From positions 49,960,124 to 50,024,123 of the forward strand of contig CM049308.1 in NCBI GenBank assembly GCA_026874595.1: a stretch of DNA of 64,000 bases, given 5' to 3'. Of the stretch, positions 52,101 through 61,100 are shown piece by piece; positions within the stretch are counted from its first letter, which is position 1; each line of letters opens with the position of its first letter. The notes beneath the pieces are model-generated. The model worked only from the letters and a program-made list of their open reading frames with translations. It did no database searches and was not told where the DNA came from. A program made the translations under genes and the position numbers. The stretch is from Sipunculus nudus (taxonomy: Eukaryota; Annelida; Sipuncula; Golfingiida; Sipunculidae).

Positions 52101-55100
52101 TTTCCAATGAGTGGCCTTGACCTTGAATATTGCCATATATGGTGAAAATCACACAAAATCATTAATTTCTCAATAAGGGATGCATGCATTGGTCCAAAAA
52201 TCAACTTGACTGAAGATCTTGGATAGTAATGTCATGTACCGGAAACAGGTGGCGCCACCTGTTATTCTTTTACTTGTTTTCGTGCCGTTTAATACCCCAT
52301 CATTGCCACTTAACAGTACATTTATAACCTGTGAGCATTATAAGTCAAAAACTAATGGACAGATTTCTTTCATATTATGCTTATACATAGACATGGGTTA
52401 TGGGATGATGTATATATAAATTGGGGTCATGACCTTTCCTATTAGAGTGGCCTTGACCTTGAATATTGCCATATATGGTGAAAATTACACAAAATCATTA
52501 ATATCTCAATAAGGGATGCATTCATTGGTCCAAAAATCAACATGTTCGAAGATCTTGGAAAGTATTGTCATGTACCAGAAACAGGTGGCGCCACCTGTTA
52601 TTCTTTTACTTGTTTTCTGCCGTTTAATACCCCATCATTGCCATTTATCAGTACTGTGAGCATTATAAGTCAAAAACTAATGGACAAATTTCTTTCATAT
52701 TATGCATATACATGGATATGGGTTATAGGATAATGTTTATTTGAATAGGGGTCATGACCTTTCCAATGAGTGGCCTTGACCTTGAATATTGCCATATATG
52801 GTGAAAATCACACAAAATCATTAATTTCTCAATAAGGGATGCATTGATTGGTCCAAAAATCAACTTGAACGAAGATCTTGGATAGTGTTGTCATGAACGG
52901 GAAACAGGTGGTGCCACCTGTTATTCTTTTACTTGTTTTCGTGCCGTTTAGTACCCCATCATTGCCACTTAACAGTATTGTGAGCATTATAAGTCAAAAA
53001 CTAATGGACAGATTTCTTGCATATACATAGACATAGGTTAGGGGATGATGTATATTGAAATTTGGATCATGACCTTTTCTATGAGAATGACCTTTTTTAT
53101 GAGTGTGGTCTGATATTAATTGTTGCTGAAGATGGGGGGCCTATTCTTAAAGGGGGGGGGGGGATTAATTGTCTGGCAATACTATGGCACCTGCAGTGCC
53201 AAGAAATATCTAGTTTTGCATTCAATTTGCATCTGTAGTAATTTTTGCGAACTTGTGAGCTAATGTGATGGTGTGGTGGCGTCAGTTGTCCATTGTCTGT
53301 AGGTTAACCCATAAAAACCTCATAATTTTATCCTCTTTCAGCTTAAAATGTTTATGATGAAACTGTCAAGTTGAATCATTCAATTTTTCAAAAGAATTAT
53401 CCTAGGACATGGTTCTTTCAATCACAGCAGATCGAGATTGTTAATTTTTGGTTGAGTCGTGAAAAGCTTAAGTTGGTCTTATGGCCGTTATTATGTCTAT
53501 TTAAAACTGAGGACTGCAATAGTGTTTTTCTACAAAATTATTGTTTCAATCATAACTTCTGTAACATTGCACAAAAATTATTCTTAGCTGGCCTTTGTTC
53601 AAGTTTACTTGAATGATTTTTTGCAGAATTATTGGACCTTTAACAATGAAAGGACTGCATCTTTTATTATTCTAGATATTTTGATAAAAAGTTTATGAAT
53701 ATATCAGCTTGAAAAACAAAGCATTTTAGCCAAAGTCTTTCAGAATTTTTAAACAGATTGTGTCTGTATCTTTAAATAGGTTGAGAAACTGCCAACTGTT
53801 TCAGATTTAGCAACAGATCAAGAGTTCATTCAGTGCAGCCATATATAGGTCAAGAGTTCAGTCAGTGCAGCCAAGCACAAGGCATGTGATCACCTCATGC
53901 GTGACATGTGAACACCTCATAGGCACCATGTGATCACCTCATAGGTAGCATGTGATCACCTCATCAGTATCATGTGATCACCTCATGTGTGTCATGCCCC
54001 TCAGGGCTGCATGTGGAGCCAATCTGTGAGCTTATGCAATGGTGTCACGGTGGCTACTATTTCAGATTTGGCAACAGGCCAAAGGTCAATCTTAATCTAT
54101 TTATAGCTTTGGCAGACTGCCAACTGTATCAGATTAGGCAACAGGTCAAGAGTTCACTCAGTGCAGCCAGGTATAGGTCAGGAGTTCACTCAGTGCAGTA
54201 GCTGCATTCTATTTATAGCATTGGCAGACTGCCCACTGCATCAGGTTTTGCTACAAAGTTCAGCCTGGATCTATTTATAGCTTTGGCAGACTACCAACTG
54301 AGGTAATTATGAAACAGGTCAAGAGTTCACTCAGTGCAGCCAGGTACAGGCTGAAATTTCACTCAGTCTAGCCAGGTGCAGGTCATGAGTTCACTCAGTG
54401 CAGTAGCCTGAACCAGCAATTTGTCACAGTTCACTTGGGGCAACTGCCTTTCTCACCTAAGCCTGGTCAGCCCCATGCATCAGACTCAAGGTAAGTTTGA
54501 TGTATTGGCCTGATATTTTGACCTGTCTTTGTGTCTTTGATGGCTTTCTCGTTCACAAGACAGGTGTCGCCACCTACAATGACTATTGCACAGTGTGTAT
54601 GCCTGCTTATTTCTACAGAGGAATTTGATATATCAGCCTGAAATTGGGCATATTTATACATATCAAATAGCTTTGTGGTATACAAGACTGGTGGTGCCAC
54701 CTACAATAATTTTTCCACAGTATGTGTCCCTGCTTATTTCTCAGGAGGGGTTTGATATGTCAGTCTGAAATTGGGCATATGTGTATATCTCTGATAGCTT
54801 CATTGTATACAAGACTGGTGGTGCCAGCTACAATCATTTTTGTGTTGTGTGCACCCATGCCAGAATTTCAGCAGTGATATTTGTTAAATTGTTTCTTATT
54901 CAAAATGTTTAGTACTTGCATTGTTCATATACATAAAAAGTAATGGTCCAGCATTGAAGCATTATACCTTGTGTATTTCCCAATGCACAGGTTTGCATTA
55001 GGCCTTTAGGCCTTGTTACAATTTTTTTTCTCAATGTTTGAGACCTTCAAATGAAGCAGTTCATCTGTTAACAGGGCATAAGTCATAACCGTTAGACCTT

Positions 55101-58100
55101 GAAACTTCTAACTGTACATCCAGGGAGGTCCTAGACCAGTCTCCGTGGAAACCTGAAACAAGTCATGGTGACATGATTTAGACGGGACACAAATTTGGTC
55201 TGTTAGGCCTAGAATCTTCTATTATGACATTCAGGCAGGTCGTGGGTAAATCTGCATGAAAACCTGAAATTAGGTCATGGTAACCTATATTTTGTGTGCT
55301 ACGGGCCAAAATATATTTGGCAGTCTCTATGGAAACCTGAAAAATATATCATGGTGACCTATATTACTGACAAACATTTTAAGCACCAAGACAGTCAGAG
55401 AGGGTACAAAATTTACTGTTGGACCTAGAATCTTCTGTCTCTACATCCAGGGATGTCCTTAAAAAAATGTGCATGGTTATTTTTAGCTCAGCTGACTGCA
55501 TACAAAAGGCTAGATTTCATAGGAATGGCTGGACATATTATCATGAAATTTTTTCTTCTTGTTAATTTTGAAGAACTTTAATTGTTTCAGTTGAAAGGGG
55601 ATACCATCTACAAAATTTGGCATTCAGATGATAAAAATCGTTTTGTGAATATCTTCCTTGCCAGCTGAGCGTCATGACCAACGGGTCACTTGTTTATAAA
55701 AAATATTAAAGTATATTTAATTGTACCCCAAATATTGGATCTGGGGTTTTTAATTTTTTTTTGAGTCATCTGTATCACAGATTAGGTGTGTGGTTATGTT
55801 ATGTATTGGGCTAAACACTAATATCACAAGGTTACTTTGGATTCAGATTTTATACCAAATAGATCATGTTATTTCAGTAATGGCCCAAGAAATATTTACA
55901 AAAATAAATATATGTACAAGTATGTGCAAGTGGCCTTTTAATTCAAGTTGATTGTAAAGTGCAGCTGTTTTTTTAAAGATTTTGGAATATATACAGTCTT
56001 GTGAATGATCACTGATTCCTGTAGAAAATCATATACTGTTTTATATAATGTGAGTCACCACATTTTTTATTTTTTTGGTATGATACTGCCCAACTCTGTC
56101 ATAGAGTGTGTAGACTTAATCCTTTTATTGTCACTAACAGGGGACCCAGCTACAGAAAGACCTGCGAAACTGGGATGCCGAAATAAAAGACCTTCAGGTG
56201 AAGGCTGCAGCAGCTGAAGCTAGTTACGGCAGCCTGAAGGAGAAGCTGGAGGGTGAAGTCAGCCACCTGGAGGTCTGTACAGTCTCACATCTATGTATCT
56301 ATCATATACAGTGAAACCTGTGTAATAAGACCATCAGAGGGACTGGCCAAAAGTGGTCTTAATGCACAGATGGTCTTATTAGGCAGGTTAGTTATAACTA
56401 ATGTGAGCGCTTTTGGTTCAACTAAGGGTGGCCTTAATAGACAGGTGGACTTTTAGACAGGTTCCACTGTATTCCTGTGTCACTCCCCACAGATCAAATC
56501 AGATAGATTAATCAGGTCAATATGGAATATCAGATAAATTTTGTTTTTTAGAATAGAATAGAATAGAATAGAATAAGTTTATTCAGGAAAAGGCCTCAGG
56601 CCCAAAGTTCCAAAAAAAAGAAACATTAACATAGTAATACACCATAAAGAACAAATAATACAATAAAAATATCCAATTATAAATCAGGTTATTAATCTGC
56701 CATCAATGGTTCAAGGTTAACACTTAATACATTAATTACCCAATGATTGTTCTCTCCTTCTAAATGAATGATATACAAATGCTGCAACACTAGCTATCTC
56801 ACATGGTTCATTTAAATTAAAAAGTTTCTTTAAATTGTGTTCATTTGGTTCTAGTAAGTCAGCTCTTAAGTACTTAACCCTCAGATCTACATACATAGGA
56901 CATTCAAACATGAAGTGACTTTCATCTTCTAATACATTAAATCCTCTATAAAAACAATACATACAAATTCTTTCTTCTTTTGCTATTCCCTGATGTCTGC
57001 CAGTTTCAATGGATAATTTGTGACTTGAACATCGTAATTTGGCAAGTGCCTGTCTATGACATTTGTTAGGAACACATGAAATATACTTCTCTACTGTCAG
57101 CATTGATTTAAAAGACCCATAGAAATCCAACTTATTACATAAGGTTATATCTTCTTGCCATTCTTGCATTGCTATATCCTTTAGTCTCTGTTTGAAATTT
57201 GTTATTAAAATGTTGCTATTTCCCACAGACTGTGCTAACCAAACATAACCAAAGCCTGTTTTAAACAATAGTATTCTTATATGAGTTGCCCAAGTTATTT
57301 TTCCCTGTTCATCTAACTTTACCATCAAATTATATAGATGCCTTGGGTATCTTTTGTCTGCCATTTGTAATATCTTTAACCAGTACTTTATGCATTTTAT
57401 TGAATAGGTTACAAATAGAGGATACCGTCCACAGTCTCCAAGTGCCGCTGAATTTGCAGTGTTCATTCCTACATTTAACACATACTTACAAAATTTAATG
57501 TGTACTCTTTCAATTATTTCTATTTTAGTAAACCCCCATAACTCGCTTCCATAAATCAGAATAGGTACTACCAAGGTATCAAATAGATAAAACAAGTGAT
57601 TCACACTTAAATACTTACATTTTTTGTGGAAATTCTTTATAACACATACAGCTTTGTTTGCTTGCATAACCTGTTGTTTCTGTGTTTTAGTCCATGATAA
57701 CCTGTTAGAAAAAACAATACCGAGATATTTGTAATGTGGTACAACATCAAGTTTTTTTCCTCCGATATACCATCTTTCTACCTTTTTCAGTGTACCACCT
57801 TTTCTAAAGACCATGATTTTAGTTTTATCAAGATTTATCTTCATTCCATATTTATTAGAGAAATCTTGTAAATGATCAATTTGCTTTTGAAGTCTACCAA
57901 CTGTATCACTAAAATTTACAATATCATCTGCAAACATCAGTGTTATAATATTTGGGAGATGTTCGTCTATATAAATTCCCTTACAATCTGAAGTGTGCAA
58001 AGTATCAAAATATTCATTTATAAACAGGGAGAATAACAGCGGACTAACCATGCAGCCTTGTCTTGTTCCCATAGAACAGTTAAAGTATTCAGATAACTCA

Positions 58101-61100
58101 TTACCTGCCAGCACACATGATTTCATTTTCGAGTAAATGGATTTAAAAACTTTAAGTCATGTTGTACACTGTCAAAAGCTGTTGAGAAGTCAATATATAT
58201 GCAGTAAAACCTGCCTCCCCTTTTTGATAAATATTTTTGTACTAAAGCTTGCAAAACAAAGGCATTATCTATGGTACTATATCCCTTCCTGTAGCCTGCC
58301 TGAGATTCACTTATAATATTTAAGTCTTCTACATAAATAACTAGCCTGTTGTACAATATTTTCATGAATATTTTTCCAAGAACATCCAATAATGAAATAC
58401 TCCTATAATTTTTGGGGTCTGTCACTACCCCTTTCTTATGCAAGGGATATATAACAGCTTTACTCCAAGCTTCTGGAAATATACCTGTTTGTAATATCTT
58501 ATTATATAGAGTTTCAAGTGGAAGAAGTAAAAAATCTAAGATACATTTAATAAAATCAACTGTTACACCATCAGGACCTGGTGATTTCCCACTTTTCATC
58601 TGGTTTACTGCTTGTCTGATTTCATTCTGATCTATATAAGTACCAAGTTCCCCGCAATCAAGGTTCTCATCATAATTACTTGAACTGAAATCTAGAATTA
58701 GTAATCTGAAATCTTCTTGTATTTTATTATCATCTTTGTTAAACAGTTCTTGAAAATAATCATACCACCTGGATGCTTCTATCAGATTTGGTTTTCTGGA
58801 TGTCTTAAAGTAACGCACATATTTCCACATTTCATTAATGTTCTTACTATTAAATATACAATTTATCTCAATATCTTGACATTTTTTCTTTTTACCATCA
58901 CATACATTCTTAAAAGATTGTCTTTCTCTCCTGTATGCATTTAAATCATGTAACAATCCTGAACGTCTGTATTTATTGAGTGCTATGTCTTTGGATTTTT
59001 TAGCTGTGTGGCACTCTTTATCCCACCATTTAGGTTGCGCTTTGATATTTTGCTCATGATTATGTTTTTTCTTTACTTTTTCAGCTGCAGTCAATATATA
59101 ATTCATCAGACAATTCAAGGCTTCTTCAACATTATAATTAATACACTGAAAAAAAGTATCTAAATGTCTTACTGATATTTCTTGGTTCAAGAGAGCTGTT
59201 ATTGCATTATAATTATTTGACTTCAGTTTATACTTTATCCATGGTTCTGTCTTAATTATATTTGCTCTAATTTTAACCTCCCTATTTAACTCTAGGGTAC
59301 ATTTGATTGGAAAATGATCAGAGGCATCAAAATTCAATACAGAGAATGTTTTGATGATATTAAAAAGTTCACTGCTGATAATAATATAGTCAACCACACT
59401 TTGTCCTGTACTTGTTACACAAGTGTATTCTCCTTATAAATCAGGAGCAGTTCTGCCATTCAATACATGTATATTAAAACTACAGCACAGATGCTGTAGA
59501 GAATAACCAAATTTGTTAATTTTGCAATCTTTGGATTCTCTAGACACATTAAATGTATCATTTGGATAAGCATCCTGTATTCCAACATAATCTAGCTCAT
59601 CACATTCAATAAAATCATTCAAGTTTCCAATCCTTGCATTAAAGTCACCCAACAATATGAAACATAACTCATCATAGCTATAGTGAGATGCAATATCTAT
59701 CAAAATATTCTCTAGCCTTAATATACCATCTGAATCACCAATATCATTGTATAAAGGTGAACTTTCTGGAGCCACATAGGTACATAACAATAAAATATCC
59801 TTGTGAGAGTTAAAGGGCATCCCATCAACAATAAGTGCAATTATATCAGTGTACTTGTGTATATTTTTAATTCTTATATTACAATCTTTTCTTATACAAA
59901 CCAGGACTCCCCCTCTGGACATATTACCTCTTGAAATCCCATAACAGTTAAAGTCTTGAAAATAATCACAGAACTCAGTAGGATATTTTGCCCAGGTTTC
60001 TACTATACAAAGAATATCACACTCTTCCATTAGCTGTATGAATCCAGGTACATGCAATTTAGATTTTAATCCCCTTGCATTCCAACATATAATATGTAAA
60101 TTATTGTTAGTATTTTCAAAAGTGCTGTTATTGGTAACTGAAGAAAGAGAATTTGGTGTTAGTGGTGAACTAACCTGTTCCTGTGGTGCAAGTGCAGTTT
60201 GAATGTTACTAGTCAAAACACATGGTGCTGTTAGTTGAACATCATCAATATGTTGGATGCAAGTACAATCATTATCTGCAACAGAACAAAATACATGATT
60301 AACAAGACTGTTTTCATATATTTCTGAGATTAAAGAAAATTGACCCTGGCCACACCCCTATTCACGAGATGCTGAATGTGTAATCATAACCTTAGAGTTA
60401 GTTTTAGCATCCCAATTAAACATCTGCCCTTCAATGTTCAGTTTGTCAAAAGTCAGATATGCTTCCTTGTTTGCTTCTCTAGCTTGCAGCATAAAAGGAA
60501 TCAGATTCCTTCTAGCCTCTCTAACCAAATCACTATAATCATGGGAGACCTTGATATCACTTTCCTTTAATGACTGCCTAGCCTGTAACATCACTTCTTC
60601 TTTGTCTTTAAACTTTGTAAATTTAACAATTATAGGCCTGGGTTTACCATTCCTATTTCTAACTGGAAGTCTATGTGCTCTGTCTATACCTAACTCTGCA
60701 TCTGTATCACAGACAATACCCATTTTCTCTTTCATTACAGATCTAATTTTCTGTTCACATTCATCCCATGATTCCTTTCCCTTACTTTCTGGTACACCAT
60801 GAAATATTAAATTGTCCCTTCTTGATTGGTTTTCTAGTTTTTCACATTTGGTTTTTAGTGCATCATTTTCTGCTTCAACCGATGTCACTCTCTTTTTCAT
60901 ATCCATTAGTTCCCTTTGCACCGTGTCTAGTCGCTCTGTCAGTGTAAGTACGTGCTCCCTCAGGTTACCTATGTCGTCACCATCTCCTTGTCTTGCCCCA
61001 GCAGTCAAGGGATTGGGTGCACACTGTTGAGTTTTAGCGATGGTTAAACTCTGTGCCTGACTCGCCCGCTTTGCTCTCATCTCGAACGGTACACATGCTT

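Noticed and set aside
51883-52733. Two nearly identical 63-residue open frames (MFEDLGKYCHVPETGG...)
   Set aside because: They are copies of the same tandem unit; frames are interrupted in the other units.
58412-61030. Plus-strand open frames within 58,412-61,030
   Set aside because: They are antisense shadows of the retrotransposon ORFs.
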